Below, one piece after another: positions 21,621-33,339 of a stretch of 64,000 nt of DNA (within the stretch, counting starts at the first letter, position 1; each line of letters starts with the position of its first letter). Position numbers and translations under genes: made by a program. Source of the DNA: Prionace glauca (Eukaryota; Chordata; Chondrichthyes; Carcharhiniformes; Carcharhinidae); NCBI GenBank assembly GCA_037974335.1, contig CM075727.1, positions 91,376,602-91,440,601 on the forward strand, given 5' to 3'. The notes beneath the pieces were generated by a model that saw only the letters and a program-made list of their open reading frames with translations, ran no database searches and had not been told where the DNA came from.

Positions 21621-21812
21621 TCTTTTTTTCAGCGGGAAGTGAACTAAGAAGAATATAAAGGGAGAGAAAATAAACTACACGGGCAAACTAACGAGAAATA
21701 TAAACACTGATAATAAGTTTTTTAAATATATAAAAAAGGAAGAGAGGTCAAAGTGAACAGGGGCCCAGAAAATGAATAAGAGGATCAAAGAAATGGCAGA
21801 GGAGTTAAACAG
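21600..21812 (+). mobile_element. Host LINE of nested tower B, segment 1
   Basis: Plus-strand CR1-type ORF2 region before the RT: ANLARNINTDNKFFKYIKKE then MNKRIKEMAEELNRY. Interrupted at about 21812 by a minus-strand CR1; the next codons (FTVEDT) resume after 22608. Confidence 0.7.
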
Positions 21813-22608
21813 ATATAAGAACATAAGAAATATGAGCAGGAGTAGGCCATCTAGCCCTTCGAGCCTACCCCGCCATTCAATAAGATCATGGCTGAAATGG
21901 ACCAGTTCCACTTACCCACCTACTCCCCATAACCCTTAATTCCCTTATCTATCAGAAATCTATCTACCCGTGACTTAAACATATTCAACGAGGTAGCCTC
22001 CACCACTTCAATGGACAGGGAATTCCTGAGATTCACCACCCTCTGAGAGAAGAAGTTCCTCCTCAACTCTGTTCTAAACTGCATCTCCCCCCCTCCCCGC
22101 CCCCCCCCCCCCCCCTCCCCGTACTTATTTTGAGGCTGTGCCCTCTAGTTCTGGTTTCCTTTCTAAGTGGAAAAAATCTCTCTACCTCTACCCTATCTAG
22201 CCCCTTCATTATCTTATAAGTCTCTATAACATCCCCCCTCAGCCTTCTAAACTCCAATGAGTACAGACCCAGTCTATTTAATCTCTCCTCATAAGCTAAC
22301 TCCCTCATCTCCAATGTCAGCCTGGTGAACCTTCTTTGTACTCCCTCCAAGGCCAATATATCCTTTCACAAATAAGGGGACCAAAACTGCACACAGTACT
22401 GCAGTTGCAGCCTTACCAGTACCCTGTACAGTTGCAGCAAGACCTCCTTGCTTTTATATTCTATCCCCCTCGCTATAAAGGCCAACATTCCATTCGCCTT
22501 CTTGATCACCTGCTGCACCTGCAGACTGGGTTTTTGTGATTCATGCACAAGGACCCCCAGGTCCCTCTGCACAGTAGCATGGTGCAACTTTTCACCATTT
22601 AAATGTTA
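21813..22608 (-). mobile_element. 5'-truncated CR1-type LINE
   Basis: Minus strand: MHHATVQRDLGVLVHESQKP, QVIKKANGMLAFIARGIEYK, LEGVQRRFTRLTLEMRELAY, EFRRLRGDVIETYKIMKGLD, then a 3' UTR with a long G run (C run on plus, 22081-22120) and 'agatggcctactcctgctca'. Flanked by short ATAT-like repeats. Same subfamily as 10520-11127. Confidence 0.85.
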
Positions 22609-22865
22609 TATTTTGCATCAGTCTTTACAGTGGAGGATACTTTGAACATCCGTCAATACTAAATAGTGCAGAGAGGAATTAAATACCATCACCATCTCCA
22701 GGTAGGTAATAGGGCTAAAGGCAGATAAGCCCTGGTTCTGATGGTTTGAATTCTCGGATCCTAAAGGAAGTAGTTACAGAGAATGTGGATGCATTGGTTG
22801 TAATTTTCCAAAATTCATTAATTTCTGGAGAAGTACTGGAGGATTGGATAACTCCCAATGTGACA
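22609..22865 (+). mobile_element. Host LINE of tower B, segment 2
   Basis: Continues with SVFTVEDTLNI and the RT start (KPWF*WFEFSDPKGS-like; EVLEDWITPN-like near 22830) with several breaks. It ends at 22865; the last 7 bp TGTGACA (22859-22865) recur at 29771-29777. Confidence 0.7.
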
Positions 22866-25800
22866 GCACTGTTGTTCGTCCATTATCATCAGTGAGGACC
22901 TCAACACCATTAGTCATTTTGAGGCTGGTTGCAGTGTGTCCAAAGATGACTGATCAGGCCAATTCAGGCACAGAATGTCCTGGCACATATTGGACAGACT
23001 TGTGTAGACACTGTAGTTGTTGAGCTGGTGGCTCTGGACTTGCGCAGATCGCGCTTAAGTTGTGCTTCAACAATACACCTTGCTTTGTGAGCTTGACAGC
23101 CTTTGTGGATGAGGCAGCGCCAAGTAGGGCGGTTTTGTGCCAGCATTTCCCAGGTGGTTGTGTCAATGTCAAGCGACTTCAGGGAGGTTTTGAGTGTGTC
23201 TTTGAAATGTTTCTTCTGCCTTCCATGCAAGCGTTTTCCAGCAGAGAGTTCCCCAAAAAGGAACTTTTGCGTATGCGCTCGTCTGACATACAGATGACAT
23301 GACCTGCCCACCGGGTCTGCGCTCTCATCACCAGTGTGTGGACTGATGATAGACTTGCTCTAGAGAGAACCTCAGTGTCTGGTACTTTGTCTTGCCATTG
23401 AATGCATAATATTCTGCGAAGACAAGTCATGTGGAAATGATTGAGCTGTCTTGCATGCCTTCGATACAAAGTCCACATTTCACAAGCATACAGGGTGGTA
23501 GTGAGTGCCGCGGTGCGTTAGACCTTCTGGTTTGTTGCTGGGCTGATTCCTCAATGTTCCCGAGGTCAGTGGAGGAAGGTATTTGCAGAGGCATTTCAGA
23601 TAGGTGCAGAAAGAATAAGGTGGTTGTAGTGGGTGACTTTAATCTTCCTGGAGTGGATTGGAAGGTGCCTAGAGCTGGGGGTATGGAGGGAGAGGAGTTT
23701 GTAAAATGTGTGTTGGAAGGGTCCCTAAACCCTTCCAAGGGATGAGTGCCAGCCGAAGGGGAAGGTGAGCTATAGATGGATTAGGAGGGAGCTGAAGGAC
23801 ACTGATTGGGAGAGGTTGTTAGCGGGCAAGTCCACGGTTGGTAAGTAGGAGGTTTTTAAGGGCAAACTGAAAATGTTGCAGGAAAGGCATGTGCTGGTAA
23901 AGAGGAAGGATGGGAAAGGCAGGATTAGGGAGCCGTGGATTACAGGGGGTATAGAAGACTTGGTCAGGAAGAAGAGGGAGGCATATGTTAGGTCGAAACA
24001 ACTGGGAACGGAGAGTGCACTGGAGGAATATAGAGAGAGAGTAGGAGGGAGCTAAAAAGGGGAGTTAGAAGGGCGAAAAGGGGGCATGAAATGGGCCTTG
24101 ACCGATAGGATTAAGGAAAATCCAAAAGCGTTTTACTCTTATATTAGGAGCAAAAGAGTGGTTAGAGGGAAAATTGGTCCTCTTAGGGACAAGGGAGGGG
24201 AGCTATGTATCGAGACTGAGGGAATGGGTGAGATCCTGAATGAATACTTTGCGTCGGTATTCACAAAGGAGAGGGGATTGGTGTCGTGTAGTGTCTTGGA
24301 GGGAGCTGTAGATCAGTGAAAGGAAATATCCATTACAAGGGAGGAAGTGCTAAGGTTTTTAGGTAGCATAAAAACGGATAAAGCTCCGGGGCCTGATGGT
24401 ATTTATCCCAGGCTGCTTAGGGAGGTGAAAGATGAAATTGCTGGGCCTCTGACGCAAATCTTTGTCTCTTCTTTGGACACAGGTGAGGTCCCAGAAGACT
24501 GGAGGGTAGCTAATGTGGTACCGCTGTTTAAAAAGGGTAGTAGGGATAACCCTGGTAATTATAGACCAGTGAGTTTGACATCGGCGGTAGGAAAATTATT
24601 GGAAAAAATTCTTAGGGATAGGATGTATGAGCATTTGGAACGTTGCGGTCTGATTAGGGATACGCAACATGGCTTTGTTCGAGGGAGGTCTTGCCTTACG
24701 AATCTGGTGGAATTCTTCGAGGAGGTGACAAAAACGGTTGATGATGGGCGAGCCGTTGATGTCATCTATATGGATTTCAGTAAGGCGTTTGACAAAGTCC
24801 CTCATGGTAGGCTGGTAGACAAGGTTAAGGCACATGGGATACAAGGACAGGTAGCTAGGTGGATCGAAAACTGGCTGGGAAATAGGAGACAGAGAGTAGT
24901 TGTCGAGGGACCTTTTCTGGCTGGAGGCCAGTCACCAGTGGTGTGCCGCAGAGCTCAGTACTGGGACATCTCCTCTTTGTAGTATATATAAACGACTTGG
25001 AAGAGGGTGTATGTGGTGTGATCAGCAAATTTGCAGATGACACCAAGATGGTAGGATTGGCAGATACTGAGGAGGACTGTCGGGTGACACAGCAGGATAT
25101 AGATAGGTTGGTATATTGGGCAGATAGATGGCAGATGGAATTTAATCCTGACAAATGCGAGGTGATGCATTTTGGAAGGAATCATGCAGGGAGGAGTTAT
25201 GTGATAAAAGGTAGACCGATTAAGAGTATAGAGATACAAAGGGACCTGGGAGTGCAGGTGCACAACTCTCTGAAGGTGTCGACACAGGTAGAGAAGGTTG
25301 TGAAGAAAGCTTATGGAATGCTAGCCTTTATAGGAAGGGGTATAGAGTATAAGAGCTGTCGTCTAATGCTTCAGTTGTACAGAACGTTGGTTAGACCGCA
25401 TTTAGAGTACTGCATCCAGTTCTGGTCACCTTACTACTGGAAGGACGTGGAGACCCTGGAGAGGGTGCAGAGGAGGTTTACCAGGATGTTGCCTGGCATG
25501 GAAGGATTGAGTTACGAGGAAAGGTTGGAGAAACTGGGGCTCTTCTCCTTAGAAAGACAGAGATTAAGGGGGGATATGATAGAGGCATATAAAATACTGA
25601 ATACTGATAGAGTAAACAGTGGTAGGTTTTTCCCTAGATTGGGGACAATTACGAGAGGTCACAATCTAAGGGTGAGGGGGGAGAAGTATAATTTGGAAAT
25701 GAGAAGAAGGTTTTTCACGCAGAGGGTCGTGGGGGTATGGAACGTGCTACCGAGTAGGGTGGTGAAGGCAGGAACGTTGGACTTGTTTAAGGTTTACTTA

Positions 25801-28800
25801 GACAGACACATGAGCGAAGCAAGGATGGAGGGTTATAGTAGAGGGTATTAAATAGGGTCAGAGCCTCGGGACGACACCGGAAATATAGTTTTATTTGTTA
25901 ACGTATTGTCTTTTTATTCCACAGGGTCAGTCTACCTTGTTGTCAAACGAGGGGCATGCACACGGTGGGTCGTGCGTGGGCTGCTCTTGGAGGTTTCGAG
26001 AGTGGCCTAGTACTTCGTGTCGTTGTGTGTGCTTAATCCTGGACCAGTAGACGGGCGCCGCAACAGCTCAGTGACTATCACTGCTAGCTGTGCAGATACA
26101 TGGATTTGGGCCTGTGTCTGTGGGAGTTTGCGCATTCTCCCTGTGGTTGCGTGGGTTTCCTCCGAGCTCTCCGGTTTCCTCCCACACCCCAAAGATGTGC
26201 TCTTAGGCTGATTGGTGTAACAAATTGACACTATTCTCCCCTGAATCTGGCTACATTAGGGGTTCCACTCACATACACACAGGGCAGGGTAGGTGTAGGA
26301 AGATGCAGCGGCGCGGGCTCATTGGGCTGAAGGGCCTGTTTCCCGTGCTGGGATGTTCTTTGTTCTTTGTTCCCATACAGTGGAGCGCGGTCTACCAAAA
26401 GCAGAACTTGCCTTTGCTATTCTGCAGTTAATTCTGCATCAATAGTCACTGCTTGGGAGAGGATGCTGCCAAGATAAGTAAACTGGTCCACTGCCTGTAG
26501 TTTCTGTCCTTTGATTGTGATTATGGGTTCTGTGCATGGTGCATGAGGACCAGGCTGGTGCATGACTTCGGTCTTTTTAATGTTGATGGGGAGTCCAAAG
26601 TTGTCACAAGCCATGGAAAATTTGTCCAATCTGACTTGCATCTCTGGCTCTGAGCCAGTATACAGGGCGCAGTCATCGGCAAAGAGGAAGTCTCTCAGAA
26701 CAGTCTCTTTCACTTTGGAAATAGCTTGAAGTCTCCTCAGGTTGAAAAGCTTCCCATCCACTCTGTACTTGAGGCTGATTCCAGCAACACTGTCCTGGAA
26801 GGCATCATTCAGCATGGCAGTAAACATCATGCTGGACAGTGTGGGTGTGAGCACACAGCCCTGTTTAACGCCATGGGTGACTGGGGATGCCTCAGAGGAT
26901 TCTCCGCCATCCAGTACTCTGGCCATCAAGCCATCATGAAATTGGCGTACCATCTGAATGAATTTGGGAGGGGCAGCCAAACTTTGACATGATCCTCCAC
27001 AGGCCTTGTTGGCTGACAGTATCAAAGGCTTTTGCGAGATCAACAAAGTTGTGTAGAGCTCATGATTCTGCTCCTGACACTTCTCCTGAAGTTGGCACGC
27101 AGCAAAAAACATGTCAGTAGTCCCATGACCTTTGCGGAAGCCACATTGTGACTGTGGAAGCAGGCCCAGCTCTAGATGAGTGACCAGATGATTTAGCAGG
27201 ACTCGTGCGAGCGTTTTTCCTGTGATGGAGAGCAGTGAGATTCCTCGGTAGTTGTTGCACACTTGCCGATTGCCCTTTCTCTTGTAGAGGTGTACGATGG
27301 AAGTATCTTTAAGTTCCTGAGGAATGGATCCTTGCTTCCAAAAGGACTGGAACAACTCGGTGAGCTTCTTGATAAATACAGGACCAGCAGCTTTGTAGAT
27401 CTCTGCAGGTATGGCATCTGCCCCTGGGGCTTTACCATTGGATAGCTGGCTGACAGCTTTTGTGACTTCAGCTACTCTCAGTGGGTCATCTATGGCGCTG
27501 TTGATATCGACTTGGAGAATCCTGTCTATTGCCTCATCGTTAATAGATGACAGTTGGTTGAGGATGGCTTCAAAGTGTTCAGCCCATCTCTGCGGGACCT
27601 GAGTCTTCTCTGTAATGAGAGTTGTACCATCTGTACTCAGGAGGAGGGAACTCCTGAGAGATTGAGGTCCGTAGAGAGTGTTGAGTGCTTCAAAGAATCG
27701 TTTCAACTCATTTCTGTCAGCGAATCCCTGTATTTCATCTGCCTTGGCGCTCAGCCAGGCATCCTGCATTTTACGCAGTTTATTCTGGACTGTCCTGCGA
27801 GCACTGGTAAAAGCATTTTTCTTGGCAGCTGATGATGTGTTGTTCTGACAGACCCGATGAAGATTGTGCTTTTCAACAAGTAGAGCCTGGACCTTCTCAT
27901 CATTCTCATTGAATCAGTCATGCTGCTTGCGCGTGGAGGCCCCGAGCGTCTTCAGCGCAGATGTATAGACAGCATCCCTGAAGCATTCCCAGTCATCCTC
28001 AGCGCTGCCTGCAAGGTGTAGATCAGCAAGCTTGATTTCTAAGTCTTCAGCCAGTGTTGAAGCTATGCTGGGATTCTTTAGCTTGGCTGCATTGATTCTT
28101 TTCATAACCTTGCTTCCTTGTGGTCGCCTCTTGGGTCTGATGCGCAGCCTCATTTTGGAGACAATGAGCCTGTGATTGTCCAGCAGTCAGCATCATACAT
28201 GGCCTTGGTTACTCTGACATCCTGCCTGTCTTTTCTCCTGACAATGACATGGTCAGTAAGATGCCAATGCTTAGAGCCGGGTTGCATCCAGGAAGTCTTG
28301 TTACGGGTAGGCAGACAGAAGGTTGTGTTGGTGATGAGGAGGTCATGTGCTGCACAGATCTTCAGTAAGAGTAGGCCTATACTGTTACACTTGCCCACTC
28401 TATGTCTCCCAATGACTCCCTGCCAGATTGCAGAGTGACACTTTACTCTTGCTTTGAAATCGCCAAGCAAGATCAGCTTGTCGGTACTGCTCACTGCTGA
28501 TAGTAGGGCGTCTAGTTCTTGGTAGAACTTGTCTTTCATCTCGCCTGGGTTGTTCATTGTGGGAGCATAGGCGCTGATCAGGGTGGCTTGACTTCTGTTC
28601 TGTAGCAGAAGCTGTAATGTCATAAGCCAGTCATTCGCACCCTTGGGTAGACTATCAAGTTTCCGAACAAGGTGTCTCCTGATGCTGAATCAACTCCAGC
28701 ATCACAACGCTCATCACTGCCGCGACCACTCCAGAAAAAAGTGTATCCACCTCCAGTTTCACTCAACTGACCTACGTTGGCAAGACGAGTTTCACTCAGG

Positions 28801-29770
28801 GCTGCAATGCCAATGTTGTATCTTGGAAGGTCTCTGGCAACTAAGGCTGTTCTTCTCTCTGGTCTGTCTGCTGTAGGGTTGTCCAAAAGCGTTGCACACA
28901 TTCCAAGTGCCAATGATGAGCGCTGTCACCTTGTGTTTTATTTTGTGTGTTCGACCGCAAGATGGGATCCCTGCCAGCCGTGGTAAACTGGCCAGGGTGT
29001 AGTGAAGCAGGCAATGTTTAGGGCACCTTTTCTAGCTCCTTCCTCATTCTACAGAGGTGAGCAGTGCATTCCTGAAGAGGGCTGCTCAGCCGCCCAGGTA
29101 GATGCTGAGTTCCACTGCTGCTTCAGTCAGTGGAAAACGACCGTTAGACCTGAGCCGCCTGCGTGCAGATATGTGACAACAGCTCCCAGTGTATCCACAC
29201 CTGCTGCTTTGTCACTCACCCATTGCCACAGGACTTCAAGGGTTGAACAGGACACTAATGATGTTGATGGCGATGGCGTCGAAACTAGCGCTTGATTTAG
29301 ATTAAAGTGAGGGAGAGTTGAGCAGTGTCAGCCTCATTCTCTCTTCCCAATTCCCATCTGGATCCAGTGGCAAGACAAGAGTCAAGACGGCTGGAGATGG
29401 GACTAGGTGCAGTGGATGACCAGGACGTCTTCTGTGTCTTGTCCTGCTCTTCGCATTCCATGATGCCTGCAGAGACCGCCTTCTTAACCGTTGGACCTTC
29501 CACTCAATCCGCCAGACTCTGTCTTCACATGCTGGGATAGACATCTCCCTATCTCACCGACGGTTGAGATCCATTGGCTACCCGTTGGTTTAGCCGGCTT
29601 GTCGAGGCCGTTGCCCAGGGTATGGCCGCTGTCGCATGCAAACAGCTACAGGGAGCCACAGGTGAGAGCTGAGTGCCGGTGGGGACAGAGGATGGACAAA
29701 CCACCCTGAAAGGACGTGATGTGTTCCCCCACCAAAGGTATTAACCCTCCCTGATGCCCCATACACGCCT
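22866..29770 (-). mobile_element. Full-length-looking RTE-like LINE (copy B), split by a CR1
   Basis: About 4.1 kb of RTE-like LINE in two parts (29770-26375 and 23554-22866), flanked by 7-bp repeats TGTGACA. Reading the minus strand: 5' UTR; endonuclease (IGTWNV near 28910, [60 protein letters not shown]); a 450-codon open stretch (27769-26417) covering linker and RT with KTLARVLLNHLVTHLELGLL, GVKQGCVLTPTL and the catalytic FLFADDCALY; then, after the CR1, WTLYRRHARQLNHFHMTCLR and a C-terminal C2H2 finger (CPICARTF ... HLWTH). The 3' end is 'gatgataatggacgaacaac'. Some stops and frameshifts make it inactive. Clade assignment tentative. Confidence 0.85.
23562..26367 (+). mobile_element. Young CR1 LINE nested in the RTE-like LINE
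   Basis: 2.8-kb 5'-truncated CR1 with 7-bp target duplications TGTTCCC (23555-23561 and 26368-26374). Starts inside the endonuclease (VVVGDFNLPGVDW at 23620). RT runs from 24347: APGPDGIYPRLLREV, EVPEDWRVANVVPLFKKGS, MDFSKAFDKVPHGRLVDK, one frameshift near 24945, then FADDTKMVGL and an open C-terminus to 25851 (RFTRMLPGMEGLSYEERLEK; LRGDMIEAYKIL). Stops are few (for example after 24316). The 3' UTR (25852-26367) carries a V-domain-like stretch and a (TTCTTTG)n tail. It is the best-preserved LINE in the window. Confidence 0.92.
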
Positions 29771-29900
29771 TGTGACACCCCTATTCAAAAAGGGAAGGAG
29801 ACAAAAAAGCAGGTAACTAAAGGCCAATTACATCTATTGTTGGGAAAATGTTGGAATCAATTAATAAGGAAGTTTTAGTGGCACATTTGGAAAATCTAAT
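29771..29900 (+). mobile_element. Host LINE of tower B, segment 3
   Basis: Plus strand: VTPLFKKGRRQKSR then ITSIVGKMLESINKEVLVAH-like codons (29775-29890), the motif that should follow the EDW block interrupted at 22865. 29771-29777 is the right target repeat of the RTE-like insertion. A SINE follows. Confidence 0.75.
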
Positions 29901-30262
29901 CAGCATAGAACCAGCATAGAACCAGCATAGAACCCTACAGTGCAGAAACAGGCCCTTCGGCCCATCGAGTCTGCACCGAACACAATCCCACCCAGACCCT
30001 ATCCCCATATCCCTACACATTTACCTGCTAATCCCTCTAACCTACACATCCCAGGACACTAAGGGGCAATTTTAGCATAGCCAATGAACCTAACCCGCAC
30101 ATCTTTGGACTGTGGGAGGAAACCGGAGCACCCAGAGAAAACCCACGCAGACACGAGGAGAATGTGCAAACTCCACACAGGCAGTGACCCGAGCCGGGAA
30201 TCGAACCCAGGACCCTGGAGCTGTGAAGCAGCAGTGCTAACCACAGTGCTACCGTGCCGCCC
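29901..30262 (-). mobile_element. V-SINE (tRNA-derived) with CR1-like tail
   Basis: Minus-strand SINE. tRNA-derived head at the right end with A-box-like 'ggtagcactgtggttagc' and B-box-like 'gggttcgattccc' (30190-30255). V-domain in the middle ('gtttgcacattctcctcgtg', 'tgggttttctctgggtgctc', 'cctcccacagtccaaagat'; 30085-30180). 3' part 'cccttagtgtcctgggatgt' ending in 'gggccgaagggcctgtttct' and 'tgtagggttctatg'. The head resembles a tRNA gene but is part of the SINE. It interrupts the LINE of tower B. Confidence 0.9.
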
Positions 30263-31590
30263 AGCAGAGTCAAGCAGAGTCGGCATGGGTTCATGAAAGG
30301 GAAATCATGCCTGAATAATTTATTAGTGTTTGTTCTCAAGCAGAAATCTCAAGCAGAGTGCATAGAGGTGAACCAGTAGATGTGTTGTCTTTGGACTCCC
30401 AGAAGGCGTTCGACAAGATACCTCACAGAAGGTTAAGCTATAAGATAGGAGTCTGTGGGGTTTGAGGTAGTATATTGGCTTGGGTAGGAAATTGGCTACT
30501 GGGCAGGAAACAGTGAGCGGAATAAGGGCCATTTACAGATTGGTGGCCTATAACAAGTGGTGTTCTATAGGGATCAGTGCTGGGACCACAATGGTTTACA
30601 ATATATATTTATGACTTGGAGGAAAGAAACAAATGTCCCATACCAAATTTGCAAACAACATGAAAATAGGTGGAAATGCAAGTTGCGAGATGGATACAGT
30701 TTATAAAGAAATATTTATTGGTTCAGTAAGTGGGCAAAAAGTTGGCCAATGGAGTATAATGTGGAAAATGCGAAGTTGTTCATTTTGGAAGGGAGAACTA
30801 AAGAACTGAGTATTATTTAAAAGGAGAAAAGCTGCAGAAAGTTGCAACATTGGACTTGACAGCGGGGGGGGGGGGTGGGTTGTGGTACTTGTGCATGAAA
30901 TACAGAGAGCCAGCACACAGATATTGTAGACATTCAGGAAGGCTAATGGAATGTTGGTCCTTATTCCAAGGGGGTTGGAGTATAAGAATAGGGAAGTCTT
31001 GCTACAACTGTGCAAGGTGCTGATGAGGCCACATCTGGAGCACAAGGAGCAGTTTTGATCCCCTTATTTAAGGAAAGGTATTATTTCATTGGAGACAGTT
31101 CAGAGAAGGTTCACTAGGATGATCCCCAGTATGGAGAGATTGTCTCATGAGGAAAGGTGAGCAGGTTGGAACTCATTGGAATTTAGCAGAAGGAGAGGTG
31201 ATCTCACTGGAGCATATTGGATTCTCAAGGGGTTTGACAGGGTAAATGCTGAGAGGATGTTTCCCCTCATGGGTGAGGCTAGTACCAGAGGGCAGAGTCT
31301 CAGAATAAAGGGGCACCAATTTAAGACTGAGATTAGGAGAAATTTCTGCTCTGAGAGGGGTGAGAGTCTTTGAAACTCCTTGCCACAAGAGTTGCAGGGG
31401 CAGAGTCTTGTGTATATTTAAGGCTGAGATAGATAGATTTTTGATCAGGAATCAAGGGTTACAGAGAAAGGGCAGGAAAATTGACATGACGAATGTTGGA
31501 TCAGCCATGATCTTATTGAATGGTAGAACAGGCTCAATGGGCTGAATGACCTACTCCTGGTCTTGTTTCTTGTGATCTAAAGTGGGCTCT
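30263..31590 (+). mobile_element. Host LINE of tower B, segment 4 (3' end)
   Basis: RT onward: RHGFMKGKSCLNNLLVF (30280), a DSQKAFDKIPHR-like stretch (30400), SGVL*GSVLGPQWF-like codons, a poly-G stretch near 30865, RRGDLTGAYWILKGFDRVNA (31190), TRGQSLRIKGHQFKTEIRRN and a 3' end 'gatcagccatgatcttattg' plus 'tgacctactcctggtcttg'. Degraded but ordered, so it closes the element begun at 21600. Confidence 0.8.
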
Positions 31591-31854
31591 GGCATTTGTG
31601 GTACACAATTCACAACAAATGGCTTTCTCTGCATCTTTGAGAATGGCAGGAGATGTAGATAACAGTTGGTTGTGTTAGTTTGATTTCCATGAACTTCCAG
31701 ACGTTATTGAGAGAGAAAGCTAACAGAATGTCCTGTCTTTTTAATGTGAAATATTTCCCTGAATGGGCTGACAGTGGAATTTTGGGTCATTAAATGTTAC
31801 ATCACCATTCAACCCATTCTGCCTATGCTGCTTCTTTCAACAAGCTCTCCAATT
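31591..31854. other. No recognised content
   Basis: Short spacer between LINE copies; nothing supported. Confidence 0.3.
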
Positions 31855-32798
31855 AATACATAGAAACATGGGAACTAAAAAGCAGGAGTAGGCCATTTGG
31901 CCCTTTGAGCCTGTTCTGCTATTCATTATGATCATGGATGATCATCAATTCAATATCCTGATTACCCTCCCTGCACCCCCCCCCCCCCACCCCCCCAGCC
32001 ACTTCTCTTGATCCCTTTAGCCCCAAGTGCTGTATCTAATTTCTTCTTGAAATCAGACGTTTTGGCCTCAACTACTTTCTGTGGTAGTGAATTCCACACA
32101 TTCACCACCCTCTGGGTGAAGACATTTCTGCTCACCTCAGTTCTAAAAGTTTACCCCTTATTCTGAAACTATAATTCCTTGTTTGGGACCCCCACCATTG
32201 GGAACATTCTTTCTGAATCTACTCTGTCTAACCCTATTGGAATTTTATAAGTTTCCATGAGGTCGCACTCACTGGTCTAAATGCCAGTGAATGTAATCCT
32301 AACCAGCTAATTCTTTCCTCATAGGACAGACCTGCCATCCCAGGAATCAGCCTGGTAAATCTTTGTTGTACTCCCTCTATGGCAAGTATATTTTTTCTCA
32401 AACAAGGACACCAAAACTGTACACAATACTCTTGAGTGTGACCTCATCAATTGCAAGAAAACATCCCTATCCTTACTGTCAAATCCTCTCACTATGAAGG
32501 CCAGTGTACCATTTGCCTTCTTTACTGCCTGCTGCACAAGCACACTTACTTTCCATGACTGATGCATGAGAGCACTAAGGTTTTGTTGACTATCCATCTC
32601 TCTCAATTTACACCAATTCAAACAATAATCTGTTTTCCTATTATTGCTACCAAATTGGATAACCTCACATTTATCCACATCATACTGCATCTGCCATGCA
32701 GATGACCACACACTCAGCCTACCCAAAACATGCTGAAGCATCTCTGTATCCACCTCACAGCTCACCCTCTGACCCAACTTTGTATCATCTTCAGCATC
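31855..32798 (-). mobile_element. CR1-type LINE, 3' half
   Basis: Minus strand: DDTKLGQRVSCEVDTEMLQH, DVDKCEVIQFGSNNRKTDYC, VQQAVKKANGTLAFIVRGFD (32770-32450), then the C-terminal region and 3' UTR with a poly-G run (C run on plus near 31977) and 'ggcctactcctgctttttag'. A SINE splits it at 32799; the RT part continues at 33104-33330. Confidence 0.8.
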
Positions 32799-33103
32799 TG
32801 GGCAGCACGGCAGCACATGATTAGCACTGCTGCTTCATGGCACCAGAACCCAGGTTTGATTCCTGGCTTTGGGCCACTAATTGTGTGGAGTTCGCATGTT
32901 CTCCCCGTGTCTGTGTGGGGTTCCTCCAGGTGCTCTGGTTTCCTCCCACATTCTGAAAGATATGCTAGTTAGGTGCATTGACCCAGACAGGCGCCAGACT
33001 GTGACAACTAGGGGAATTCACAGTAACTTCATTGCAGTGTTAATGTAAGCCTTACTTGTGACTAATAAATAAACTTTAAAATAACTTTTTAAAAAACTTT
33101 AAA
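32799..33103 (+). mobile_element. V-SINE, second tail type
   Basis: tRNA-like head ('agcacatgattagcactgct', 'ggtttgattcctgg'), V-domain ('tggagttcgcatgttctccc', 'ctctggtttcctcccacatt'), then a different tail: 'taacttcattgcagtgttaa' and 'cttgtgactaataaataaac'. Inserted within the surrounding minus-strand LINE. Confidence 0.85.
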
Positions 33104-33330
33104 AATCTGGAGATAATATATTCAGTTGCCTCTTCCAAATCATTAATATATAAAGTGAATAGTTGGAGTCCCAGCACAGAACCCTACTAGTCACTAACCA
33201 CCTATCAGAAAAAGATCCATTTATGTCAACCCTTTGCTTCCTATCTGCCAACCAAGTTTCTATCCATCTCAAGACACTACTGCAATCCTAATGCCTTGTC
33301 TTTCTCTATTTGAAAATTGTCCATTTTCAA
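33104..33330 (-). mobile_element. CR1-type LINE, RT part (continues 31855-32798)
   Basis: The minus strand carries the region just upstream of FADD: a heavily broken HFIY-like INDL block and KMDRKLGWQ-like codons. Same element as 31855-32798, split by the SINE. Confidence 0.6.
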
Positions 33331-33339
33331 ATATTTTTT

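Noticed and set aside
30190-30262. tRNA gene on the minus strand
   Set aside because: A and B boxes are present but they form the head of a SINE with V-domain and tail; the same applies at 32799, 45102 and 51822.
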